Part shown: positions 23,301-31,781 of the stretch, piece by piece
Numbering within the stretch: the first letter of the stretch is position 1
How the letters are laid out: every line of letters begins with the position of its first letter
Assembly (NCBI GenBank): GCA_014281115.1
Contig: JACONQ010000010.1
Location: 1,488,001 to 1,552,000, forward strand
Length of the DNA: 64,000 bases
Source: Laburnicola sp. R22_1
Lineage: Eukaryota; Ascomycota; Dothideomycetes; Pleosporales; Didymosphaeriaceae
Reading direction: 5' to 3'
The notes under the pieces: generated by a model
Told to the model about the DNA's origin: nothing
The model's input: the letters and a program-made list of their open reading frames with translations, nothing else
The model's database searches: none
Translations under genes and position numbers: made by a program

Positions 23301-26300
23301 GGGGCGACGAAACGAAAAATCTGGCGAAGCTAAAGCGTATCACAGAGTTTATGTGCTACGTTGTGTATAACCTTAAGCTCGAGACTTGTTTGATGCGCGA
23401 TGAATTCGTCATGATACCTGTCGCCTCCGCAAGCGGCACATTGGCTTCAAACAACGACTTGTGTCCTCTAGTGAACATCGACAAACCCGCCGCTGACAAG
23501 TCGGAGGCCTCGGCCGAACCACCGAAGGATACAAACAACATCCCTCAAAGTACAAGCATTAGCTCGGACGCGCCTTCTTTCTACAGTGAGGAGGTGGAGA
23601 ATCATCGCACTAAAATTCTGTCCGCCTCGCCGTTTGTCAAGTTTATGCAACCATATCTCCTGAATCAAGCGCGAGAATACGAGAAGAAGCTTGGGTACTT
23701 GAAACAATTACGAGACCAATACACTACTAGCGACATCGAAGCAGAAGGAACACCTCAGAAGTTCAAACTTGTTCAACCTGAGATGGTGCATGTGGTAGTT
23801 GACCAGGCATCGAAGCAAGTGCGAGAGTTCTTGCATGCGGTACATGCGTCCGAATATGACAAAGCACTACACAACTACAAGACACAAAAGAGACAATGGG
23901 AGGCTCACCTAGCCACCAACGTGGAATTGTTCGACCCGTTCAATCACCAAAGGATCGCGGTACTCTACAGTGTTGTCAATACTGCTTATTCGACGCCCTG
24001 CATTGGTCCGGAAATCATCGCCCTGAATTTCTACCAGGAACATGACTTCGATGACGGTTTCACACCGGATTGCACGCTGGGTCAATACGTCGAAGATCTC
24101 TGCCACTCAGCTGGCATGCTTTGCGAAGTGGATGGCTGCAACCGCAGGATGCTGGACCATTCACGCCAATACGTGCATGGAGAGGGCCAAATGAGTGTCA
24201 TCGTGCAAAAGTACCCTTCCAAGATCAAGGGCTTGCAGAGTACGGTCTTGATGTGGAGCTGCTGCAGGATCTGTGGACAAGAGACGCAGGTGATCCCAAT
24301 GTCGGATAGCACTTGGAAGTACTCATTCGCCAAATACCTCGAATTGACATTTTGGAGCAGTCACCTGCACCCACGGGCTGATCTTTGTCCCCACGATATC
24401 CACAGGGATCACGTTCGATTCTTTGGAGTAAATAACGTCGCACTGCGTGTTCAATACGATCCAGTCTCCCTTTACGAGGTTACCGTACCCCGGCCGATCG
24501 TCACATGGAAAGTAGACAGCGACCTGCGCTTGAAAAATGATCAGTTCCTTAAGATCGAAGAAAGACTTGACAGATTCATGGCATCCGTCCACTCAAGAAT
24601 CAAGAGCATCCATGTAGAAAGTGTCATTCCTGAAAAGATTGAGCTCTGTAGAATGGAGGTAGAGAAGCTGATGAAGCGTGCCAACGACGAGCATGAGTGG
24701 CTGCGGGCAAAGCTTCAGGATAAGTATATGAACTCCAAATACTACGAGATAATCCCGATGAATCGAGCCATTCGTGCTATACAGGAAAAGGCCATCGCGT
24801 GGGACGAAACTTTTACCGACTTTGAGCAGCAATACTTCCCATCAGAAAAGGATATCAGGCGCTTGGCAACCCTGCAGTTGAAGAAGCTGTTCTTGGAGCG
24901 TGACGAGTCTACAAGCTCGTTAACCTCTGTGGAAGAGGGCTCAGAAACCGCAGAAGAACCCTCACTAAACGAAAAAGGCGAGCCCACTTTGCCATCGACC
25001 ATGTCACGCGAGCGTGCGCGCGATATGCTGAACTCCGTCGTGGAAGAAGATAATTCACAGGGTAATGCGCCATCTGATGGCGAATTGAACGCATCCCAGA
25101 GGTCTGATCAAATAGTACCGGTCCAGACGCCCTATGAAGCTTTGGAGCGCGAGGATGTGCGACATCTTGATCTAGCCGTATCTTCCAAGTTCCCTGATCA
25201 TCCTGCTGCGACAGACGAACAGCTTCTGAAGACACCCACCTTAGCTCCGGAACAAGATACAACAGACCTTGGGTCACCCACGCCAACTGGGTTGCCAAGG
25301 GTGGACCCGATCGATAAAAGTATCGCTGATGCTATTGACAACATGCCTACGTCACCAACCCCTTCCAATGCTCCAGGCGGTACTGTAGAAAGCAAGATAC
25401 CTCGCCTAGTAGACCCAGTTCGTCGCGAGACTAGCACACTTACAAGACCCACGACACTAGTCCGGACCCAATCGCAGCCTGGCGGAATTCCCAAGAGCAC
25501 TAGTCCTCCGCATGTTGCAATAACCACCAACACCCTAGAGCCATCCAAGAAGCCCGCAGGCGACTCTACAAAAGCTTTCGATCGGTTTTCTGATCGGTTT
25601 TCACTTGGCAGCTTCAAGCAATCAAAGCCGACGTCGAAAATACCACGCTCTATACCCGTCTTCAGGGGTTCGAGAGATGTCACCAAAGTCTCTAAGCTCG
25701 CAGAACATTTTGAGCAGCTTTCCAGGGAGTTTCAGAAAGAGCGAATGCGCGAACGGCGGAACGAGCGCAATCGACGAGCTCGAGCATACCCGTTGGCATC
25801 CTCCAAGCCCATCGTCGAGGTATATAAAGACGTTCACGAGGCGGTGCAGGAGCACAATCCGTCAGATGAAGAGTTACAGCCAGGTTCTCCGGCCCGCGTC
25901 AGCATAGACAACAGCACACTTGAAGATAGCGCTCTAACAGAAACGACTGGTGCGACAACCGCATCTCAGTCCCCGGTGGAAGGGCGACACCGCAAGGATG
26001 GCGATGTTCGCTCCGGGGAGGAAAGCCAGCCCGTAACGCCCGGTCATCCCCCGTCAGATGTCGAAAATGAAATGAGCGATGTCGAGATCGCACCAGAGGA
26101 CGTACCTTTGCCTGATAGCATCGCAAGCTCAGATCTTCTGTCCATGACTGATTCTCAACTTGAAAACTCTTTGGAGCTGCCAAGGCATGAGAAGACTACG
26201 CTCATGAAGATGCTAACTAGCTTCTGGTCTGAGAGGTCTGCAAGCGGGTGGGTACCACTAGACTACCCGTTTGCCCAGATAGAGCACGTTTGGGAAGATT

Positions 26301-27535
26301 CGGACATTATCGTCCGCGAGGACGAGCCAAGCTCCATCATCGCTCTTGCACTTTCTGCACCTGACTATGTCGCTAAGCTTGAATCTTTCCGTGGAGATAC
26401 CTTTACATCTGAAAAAGGAAGCCATGGTCATGAAAGCTCAGGTGAGTCCATCGAACGCAATCTGCTCCACGAGAAGAATACCAATATCCGTTACGGTTTC
26501 AACAATCGCGGCGTCAAAGCCCAGTGCAAGATCTTCTATGCTCAGTCTTTTGATGCGCTCCGTCGTAAATGCGGCGTTGCGGACCGCTTCGTGGAATCGT
26601 TATCACGTTGCTCCAAGTGGGATTCCAAGGGTGGCAAGTCCAAGTCCATCTTCCTCAAGACATTGGATGATCGATTCGTGCTGAAAAGCTTATCACCTAT
26701 CGAAGTTCATGCTTTTTTCCGCTTTGCACCCAACTACTTTGCCTTCACCCATCAGAACCTTTTCAAAGGGCTGCCCTCCGTGATTGCGAAGATGTTCGGT
26801 CTCTTCCAGGTGCAGATCAAGACGCCCACGGGTCGCGATTTCGATTGGTTCATGCTCGTCATGGAGAATTTGTTCTACGACCGGGAACCTAACCGGCGCT
26901 ACGATCTCAAGGGTAGCATGCGCAACCGCAAGATCGAATCTACCGGTGAGCGCGACGAGGTCCTGCTCGACGAGAACCTCGTCGATATCATCTATAGCGA
27001 GACACCTATCTTTGTCCGTGAACACACGAAGAAGTTGCTCAAAGCGAGCGTGTGGAACGATACGCTTTTCCTATCCCAGAATAACGTCATGGATTACAGT
27101 CTCATGGCTGGCTTCGACGATACTCACCATGAGATCATCGTTGGTATTATTGGTCAGCCCCCACCACTTCCTTTCCTTCTATCGTATGAAAAACTAACAA
27201 CAACAATATCAGATTGCATCCGCACCTACACATGGGACAAGAAACTCGAATCGTGGATCAAAGACCGCGGCAAGAATAAACCTACCATCACGTCGCCTAA
27301 AGATTATCGCAATCGGTTCCGCATCGCGATGGAGAAGTATATACTGCAGGCGCCGAATTGCTGGCATCAGTTTTCAGGAAGGGTGGTTGGACCAGTGCTT
27401 TTGGGGCCGGGTGGTGCCGGTGGTGGTGGGAGGAAGACGGTTGTGTTAGAGCCTGGGCCGGGGAATGTGAGCACGCAGGTTTTGGAGGTTGAGGGGGGCG
27501 AGATAGAGAGGGCGGAGGCGGTGGGGAGGATTTAG
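20342..27535 (+). CDS. FAB1: 1-phosphatidylinositol-3-phosphate 5-kinase Fab1
   Basis: Makes PI(3,5)P2 from PI3P on endosomes and vacuoles. Two exons, 20342-27152 and 27213-27535, giving 2377 residues. The order is: disordered N-terminus; FYVE zinc finger at about 400-462 with WMRD, the RRKHHCR PI3P-binding core and paired cysteines (first at 411); a TCP-1/chaperonin-like domain at about 820-1025; a central region with CHSAGMLCEVDGC and SFAKYLELTFW typical of Fab1; and the PIP-kinase domain at about 2030-2350 with DRFVLKSLSP, YDLKGS (from 2187), MDYSLMAG and GIIDCIRTYTWDKKLE. The intron is 60 nt, in frame and stop-free, with a weak GTCAGC donor, a CTAAC branch site and a CAG acceptor; it splits the codon of the IID aspartate (2271). 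Reading through it would insert 20 residues. All key catalytic motifs are present. Confidence 0.95.
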   Translation: MSRDPRGGLPDSLHQLHATASRSGALTTFDDLTSPPPASTANEAKSFEVVQSGLSGLYSRLKASVGGAREQGVELVDEGVGAAARNKAAAKTAAPPKSPAGTAVSSPVVVSVPSSRLQSPLVPNFPDHAPPPPPSRDSNPSSSAVSARLSKNESRTSLGTARSRPSITSTIEPSKATRDDESSLSPLSAMTKAHSTIPFEHVSKNSSSSGLVSGSKSRDSSRYPSGPSERLRQQTADLDRQEQRSDSAEDDAVLVEGNSTMRDKSRFTFPLHVAEEHHPRITSRTESQYKPGSSSVKDLSSNGSEATEIPHAKANAQTPMLAPESQRPPLVQVGPSHLPGFHPSSRMSSSDGLSSVLTSTTVRSPTVPPINEAQRPYTRPSGNMPQSASSHLPRKLLEREYWMRDENAKDCFNCGDAFSTFRRKHHCRTCGQIFDSKCTSILPGKMFGQTTNVRVCKPCEDILHGNGDDSSEYTDDGDQASLYEHNDNDLEDDQFDPSESDHTKIGTPTISIPMSRKIGSEKKRRSAVIEVAPQLPRPSSSRSLRSLSGRPRSSSHKRHPSRHQHMRNVRYEDRAPFHQYHTEHSRSRSVLPAFHRDNIIDPDLAPFMSDEGSSEDEPASLFATLRADAPAQTSLESERSGIGGLLAAMRKGKTRGDKSTFGGAHARDADNVSIASRHVNRHSRRRNLSISSVTHRPGRRSKSNSLLNPFAVGFGGSSPSPQQSILQHSPMPPPASKIMRSASMRGGNAPQIELNQASLEHVRRLLKQMLQDAGISHLSSWEKALVPILLQCTDDVNPDLHRGDDIDIRHYIKLKKIPGGRPRDTSYVSGVIFTKNIALKSMPRNLARPRILIITFAIEYARHQTHFMSLEPVIAQEREYLRNLVGRIVALEPTVLIVQRNVSGLALEFLEQAGISVVYNVKETVLNAVARCTQSKPVSSVDQLAEPTRLGKCGSFDVKTYVHNTLKRNYVFLSGCQPDLGCTIALRGDETKNLAKLKRITEFMCYVVYNLKLETCLMRDEFVMIPVASASGTLASNNDLCPLVNIDKPAADKSEASAEPPKDTNNIPQSTSISSDAPSFYSEEVENHRTKILSASPFVKFMQPYLLNQAREYEKKLGYLKQLRDQYTTSDIEAEGTPQKFKLVQPEMVHVVVDQASKQVREFLHAVHASEYDKALHNYKTQKRQWEAHLATNVELFDPFNHQRIAVLYSVVNTAYSTPCIGPEIIALNFYQEHDFDDGFTPDCTLGQYVEDLCHSAGMLCEVDGCNRRMLDHSRQYVHGEGQMSVIVQKYPSKIKGLQSTVLMWSCCRICGQETQVIPMSDSTWKYSFAKYLELTFWSSHLHPRADLCPHDIHRDHVRFFGVNNVALRVQYDPVSLYEVTVPRPIVTWKVDSDLRLKNDQFLKIEERLDRFMASVHSRIKSIHVESVIPEKIELCRMEVEKLMKRANDEHEWLRAKLQDKYMNSKYYEIIPMNRAIRAIQEKAIAWDETFTDFEQQYFPSEKDIRRLATLQLKKLFLERDESTSSLTSVEEGSETAEEPSLNEKGEPTLPSTMSRERARDMLNSVVEEDNSQGNAPSDGELNASQRSDQIVPVQTPYEALEREDVRHLDLAVSSKFPDHPAATDEQLLKTPTLAPEQDTTDLGSPTPTGLPRVDPIDKSIADAIDNMPTSPTPSNAPGGTVESKIPRLVDPVRRETSTLTRPTTLVRTQSQPGGIPKSTSPPHVAITTNTLEPSKKPAGDSTKAFDRFSDRFSLGSFKQSKPTSKIPRSIPVFRGSRDVTKVSKLAEHFEQLSREFQKERMRERRNERNRRARAYPLASSKPIVEVYKDVHEAVQEHNPSDEELQPGSPARVSIDNSTLEDSALTETTGATTASQSPVEGRHRKDGDVRSGEESQPVTPGHPPSDVENEMSDVEIAPEDVPLPDSIASSDLLSMTDSQLENSLELPRHEKTTLMKMLTSFWSERSASGWVPLDYPFAQIEHVWEDSDIIVREDEPSSIIALALSAPDYVAKLESFRGDTFTSEKGSHGHESSGESIERNLLHEKNTNIRYGFNNRGVKAQCKIFYAQSFDALRRKCGVADRFVESLSRCSKWDSKGGKSKSIFLKTLDDRFVLKSLSPIEVHAFFRFAPNYFAFTHQNLFKGLPSVIAKMFGLFQVQIKTPTGRDFDWFMLVMENLFYDREPNRRYDLKGSMRNRKIESTGERDEVLLDENLVDIIYSETPIFVREHTKKLLKASVWNDTLFLSQNNVMDYSLMAGFDDTHHEIIVGIIGQPPPLPFLLSYEKLTTTISDCIRTYTWDKKLESWIKDRGKNKPTITSPKDYRNRFRIAMEKYILQAPNCWHQFSGRVVGPVLLGPGGAGGGGRKTVVLEPGPGNVSTQVLEVEGGEIERAEAVGRI

Positions 27536-27599
27536 TTCGGGTGGGGTGGGAGGAGGTGGGAGATGGATAGAGAAAGAGGAGTATAGGGTAGGAGGAGGT

Positions 27600-28160
27600 G
27601 TATGGTAAGGACACTCTAAGGTTAACTTATATATTATAAGAAGTTTATATTTAGTAAACTTTTATTTGCCTACACTTTATATAGTGTGTTAAATTAATCT
27701 ACCTAGGGGTAGGACACTGCAATAAAGGCTTTTATCTTAAATAATATAACAAAAAAAGCAGAGCCTCCTACTTAGTAGTAGTAAATAAAAAGAGCGTAAA
27801 AGGTAGTCACAAAAAAAGCGTGTTTGAACTCGGTAAGCGAGCATATCTTAATCTACTTTAACCTTAAACTGAAAAAATAGGGTTAAAAAAGGCGTTTAGC
27901 AAGCCGACTAAATAAATAGTACAATAAAATTTATTAAGGGTAACTAGAGGAGATTAGTAGATTAACTAGTATACCTATATATAACTATTGCTAGCACTGT
28001 GTGCTAGGTACTAGGTTTTAGTGCCTCCTGTTTTACTCCTCTCTGTGTATGGTGCGGACTCGACCTTAGTTAGAATCTTACACAACAAAGATCTTTAATA
28101 ACTATTGCTAGGAGAGTAGAGGTTAACTATAGAAGTGGCACTATTAAATAGGACTAGACT
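27600..28160. repeat. AT-rich block, RIP-degraded transposon remains
   Basis: Begins about 65 bp after the FAB1 stop. Strongly AT-rich and full of TAA/TTA, unlike the flanking genes. Two parts are relatable: 27680-27815 resembles 49715-49835 (second AT-rich block), and 27950-27994 together with 28098-28160 resembles the transposon at 61140-61240, with the differences mostly C-to-T and G-to-A. A small insertion at 27995-28097 interrupts the latter copy. No intact gene. Confidence 0.8.
27995..28097 (-). mobile_element. 103-bp short interspersed element with 14-bp target duplication
   Basis: Flanked by exact direct repeats ATAACTATTGCTAG at 27981-27994 and 28098-28111. Read on the minus strand it matches 35018-35119 over its whole length, with differences mostly transitions, and ends in CACAGTG. 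The minus strand has GGTCGAGTCC, one base short of a pol III B box. It inserted into an already present transposon copy. Confidence 0.8.
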
Positions 28161-28791
28161 ATATTTGGTGTGAAATCGCAAGACGGCTAGAATAGGTCCA
28201 CGGGTACAAGACCCTCACGTGATACGGTCTGGGGGTTAAAGCAAAGTCCATCCTTAGACAGAGCGCCACTTGTCCTAAGTTCCAGAGGCTCAAACGCATG
28301 TACAACAGAATATTCGCCAAAATTACGCTCCCACAGTTTGGTTCGCTCACAGCGTAGCTGGTCACCGTTCATCGTCTCTGCACATGTGTGCCACAATTTA
28401 GACATCCGATTTCGTATCCGGTGATTTGGACTTATCGTATCCATATTCCATTCTCCACGATACTCCGCATATCACTGCTTTGGAGGGGTTAATGCGAAGT
28501 ATGAGTGCTGTTAAACTGGGCATCCTACCCGATTTCCGTCGTCAATTCGTTGACTATGCACTGTGTCCGCATTAGTCGCTGTGAAGAATTCTCGCTAGTG
28601 AGCGCAATTGCGGAATGCATACGAGCCAGGAGTCAGCTGTATGGTCTTCGGTGCTAAATACGTAGAAGTTCACTTCTAGTGTTATCGTTCGGAAAATTAT
28701 ATATACTCCAACCATCGCTAGAAATCATTCCGCACCAGCAAAGCCTTCCCTTCCTTCGGCTACTTCTATCACCTGCTCTACGACTGCAATT
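28161..28791. other. Transition region with a broken reading frame
   Basis: Normal base composition returns at about 28160. The minus strand at 28445-28187 has an open frame of 85 codons rich in charged residues and Trp/Cys (RNRMSKLWHTCAET and onwards), which looks like protein-coding sequence but has a stop just upstream and no recognisable partner exon; it may be a gene relic truncated by the AT-rich block. The rest, to 28791, is the NlpC/P60 gene promoter; a TATA-like TATATA is at 28698-28703. Confidence 0.4.
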
Positions 28792-29691
28792 ATGCGTGTC
28801 TCTTTGTTTACTTCCATCCTGTTGGCAACCGTCTCGACCGTCATCGCCGCTAAACAGAACGGACCTTGCACTGGCAAGGATGGCGTTCAAGGTGTCTGTC
28901 TTCCCACCAAATCGTGCACCAGTGGTGGAGGCACCTACATCAGCAACGCGTGCCCCGGTACTCCTGCTGATATCAAATGCTGCACGAAGCCTTCCTGCCA
29001 AAGGGCTGCTCGGAAGGGTGACTGCCGCTGGGTCGATAAGTGTGGAAGTGGAAAGACTACTCTTACAGGTCTATGCCTAGGACCCGATACTTTCAAGTGC
29101 TGTGTTCCAAGCGGGGCCACCACGCCCAATCCATCCCTCAATTTGGGACAGAATATCTTGAAGAAAGCGGAGGAAGCCAAGGGCATCCCATGTAAGTTCG
29201 GTTCCCACACCCAACACAATTTCCACTGAGATAAAGCTGACTCCCGATAGACAACTGGGGTGGCGGAAACTGCAAGGGCAAGACTGGAGGTGGTTTTGAT
29301 TGCTCCGGGCTCGTATCTTGGGCCGTCTGCCAGGTTACTGGTCGGGATCTGTTCAAGGAGGGTCTGCGAGTCACCCGCACCATGTACTGCGCCTCTGAGG
29401 CGAAACTCAAGTACAAGTATGTTGCTCCAAAATCCTCATCTTTCTCATTTTGCCGACAGCTACTCACGACTTCACAGTAAGGTGAAGTTTGCCGACCGCC
29501 GTGCTGGCGACGCTGTCTTCTTCGGCGGCAAATGCGACTGCAAGAATAACCCTGCTGGCATCCATCACGTTGGTTTGATGATGGATAGTGGATATAACAT
29601 GTTCAATGCGTTGAAGACGGGAACAAATATCAGGAAGGATAACTTCCAGAACTGGAGTGAGAAGGCTTGTCCATATGTTATTCGATTTTAG
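28792..29691 (+). CDS. Secreted cysteine-rich NlpC/P60 hydrolase
   Basis: 259 residues from three exons: 28792-29191, 29251-29416, 29478-29691. Residues 1-20 are a signal peptide ending IAA. Next come two similar six-cysteine modules (about 26-65 and 70-108), each ending in Cys-Cys. The C-terminal half is an NlpC/P60 cysteine peptidase: NWGGGNCKGKTGGGFDCSGLV with catalytic Cys151, and IHHVG with His219. Bacterial members cut peptidoglycan stem peptides; secreted fungal members are thought to come from bacteria by transfer and to act on bacterial walls. The family call and secretion are clear. A role in antagonism or host colonisation is inference. It lies between an AT-rich RIP block and a receptor gene. 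An alternative start was not seen upstream. Confidence 0.88.
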
Positions 29692-30391
29692 TGAGCGGCG
29701 GGTCTCTGAACTCAAAGACAGATAGCGAGGTTACAGGCCGGAAAGAAAAGCTGTGCCAGGTGGTGAGCGAGCAGTTTTATTTGTTATAAATGATGGAATC
29801 TACGAGTCTGCGTTACAATATAAGTTTCATCCAGCCATGCGACCTGAAGGGAGTGAGAATTCCGCCGGCTGGGAATTATTATAAGCTGTAGAGGCTGCCT
29901 TTAAGATGGTAATAACGTTTAGGTCAAAACAACACTTTGATCTATGAGAGAAGAAACTCTCGCTGAAGTAACTTGAATTTACTAGATGTATGTCTATGCG
30001 AGGTATGTATTCGTTCATTCATTGTCGTAATACGTGATTACGTCATGTCCTTTACCCATGCAAGAGCCCTGTAGGTAATTGCACGTAAATATTCGTAATG
30101 TGTCCTAGCTGGTCGGCGTTGCAACAACAGCAGCGACAGCCCCAACGATGATAACTGGTAGCATCCACCAAAGGCTTTCCCACGCCATAACACCATTCTT
30201 CAGATCATCCAGATCAAGGGACACAGAGCTTGGACGGCCCGGACCAGGTGAAAGGTGGGAATTGTGGATACGTGCCAGGATCATAGACCGAGCTAGTGGG
30301 GCTGTTTGTCGACATCAGACGTGCAACGACTGCGTAGACCGACACTGCATCGCGTGAGGTTGGCCACATAACCGTGCATATACATCAGCCC
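29692..30391. other. Convergent 3' flanks
   Basis: 700 bp between the NlpC/P60 gene (plus) and the receptor-like gene (minus). The only coding candidate is a short minus-strand frame at 30284-30105, listed separately. Otherwise nothing recognisable. Confidence 0.4.
30105..30284 (-). CDS. Possible small tail-anchored protein (59 aa), unsupported by homology
   Basis: A 60-codon frame starting MILARIHNSHLSPG and ending in a hydrophobic segment, WWMLPVIIVGAVAAVVATPTS. It has a stop in frame shortly upstream and a plausible membrane anchor. It could also be the last exon of a longer, decayed gene or chance. I do not recognise it. Confidence 0.25.
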   Translation of the reverse strand: MILARIHNSHLSPGPGRPSSVSLDLDDLKNGVMAWESLWWMLPVIIVGAVAAVVATPTS

Positions 30392-31781
30392 TTATGGTGT
30401 CGATCCAGGTAACTCTTCCGCTCCGCATCTGTAACGAAGAAACTTCTTTCTAATGATCTGCATTCCATTGTCATCCGCACAGCTCCCGCCGAGATCATTC
30501 TCGCTCAGGTTATAACTCGCCCCCAGTATCTTCTCGCTATCGTTGTTCGCCTCTTTCTTGTTTGGTACGCCAAGGGAGCCTCTGTTGATTTTCTCGATCT
30601 GCGTCGAATACCAGTTTGATGACCTAGGCAGATCTTCTGCGGTACCTTCTTGTATGCCCAGATCTGTATCGACAGAGTTGCTGTACAAGTCTGTTTCGTT
30701 TGTTCGAAGAGGGTTACGGCGACCACCGGAGATGAGTGTAGTTGACGGTGCCCCGTATGGGTCTAGACGCAGGCTGGTAGGCTCAGAGGAGAGACTCAAT
30801 TTGGCATTTACAAAAGCGAAGAGTGGCTTGATTGCCGCTAAACTCCCCGCTGTGATGGCTAGACCTTGTTCGACGGTCGACCAAAGAGCAATATCGATAG
30901 TGGCCCATAGGAAGTCCGGCGACCGAAAATACTTCAGATAAGGGATGCGGGCGAGTACTGCTGCGCTTGCGCTATAGCACCTGTCAGTACAGACACGAAA
31001 CGGATGGATCTATGGACTTACATGCAACCCATGGTCAAAAGAGGTATGAGCGCGATCTTAGTTTTGCGCTTGACCTGCAGCGTCATGACTATGAACACCG
31101 GTGACATCGCAAATGTGAAATCAGAAATTATGCTGGTTACGGTGTACAGATATGATAGAGCGAGCAGGACCTCGTTGCTCATGCATGATCCGCTTTGCGA
31201 CGTGTTCCAGAAATAGGAGACAGGCTTACACTGGAAGACGGTTACGAAGAAAAAGGATATGCCGGCCCCGACAGATATGGCCATGGCAGTATAGACGATG
31301 TAGAGGTGAATCTTCTTGACCGCGATCCGAAGGAGGCTACTCGGAAAGAGACAGCGTCAGTGTTAGTTACATATGAACTTTGAATAGTGACTTACAGGCA
31401 CCCAATAGAAAGCTTGGAGGCAACCATTGTACAGGCATAGAACAGATAGCAGAACCACCAGTACTGCCGCGCTGTCTGATAGTTTTCGGCTTCGAGGTCC
31501 TGGCGATGTCTCCCTGTGCCATAGTGGATGCCAGTTATTGAAGATGAGACATATGCGATAAAAAGAAGCTCACAAATTAGTGGTTATCAGGAACACCCAG
31601 GGGCGCATATACATACTGTGGCGACGACCATGAGCCAGTCATCGACGCCGAAGGCCCTGACCACCTTAGTACGCACAAAGCATCTCATTAGATTAGTGAT
31701 TAGGGCAGTAGCCAGGAATCCAATATTAACAGCGAGAAGCTCAGGCCCTCGATTGGGTACGGAGGAGGTCATAATGCTCAC
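30392..31781 (-). CDS. PTH11-like rhodopsin-fold integral membrane protein
   Basis: 410 residues from four exons: 31781-31617, 31568-31396, 31336-31022, 30971-30392. The protein has about seven hydrophobic segments and motifs of the fungal rhodopsin-fold/PTH11-like family: VDDWLMVVATLLF, GIHYGTGRHRQDL, a long third segment with SKLSIGCLLLRI, FQCKPVSYFWN, and MGCIASAAVLARI. It lacks the cysteine-rich CFEM domain seen in some PTH11 receptors. Family members are plasma-membrane proteins; PTH11 of the rice blast fungus senses surfaces, but ligands are mostly unknown. The C-terminal ~120 residues are hydrophilic and cytosolic. The start could be 31781 (MSIMTSS) or 31772. It lies in the accessory island next to degraded genes. 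Confidence 0.85.
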
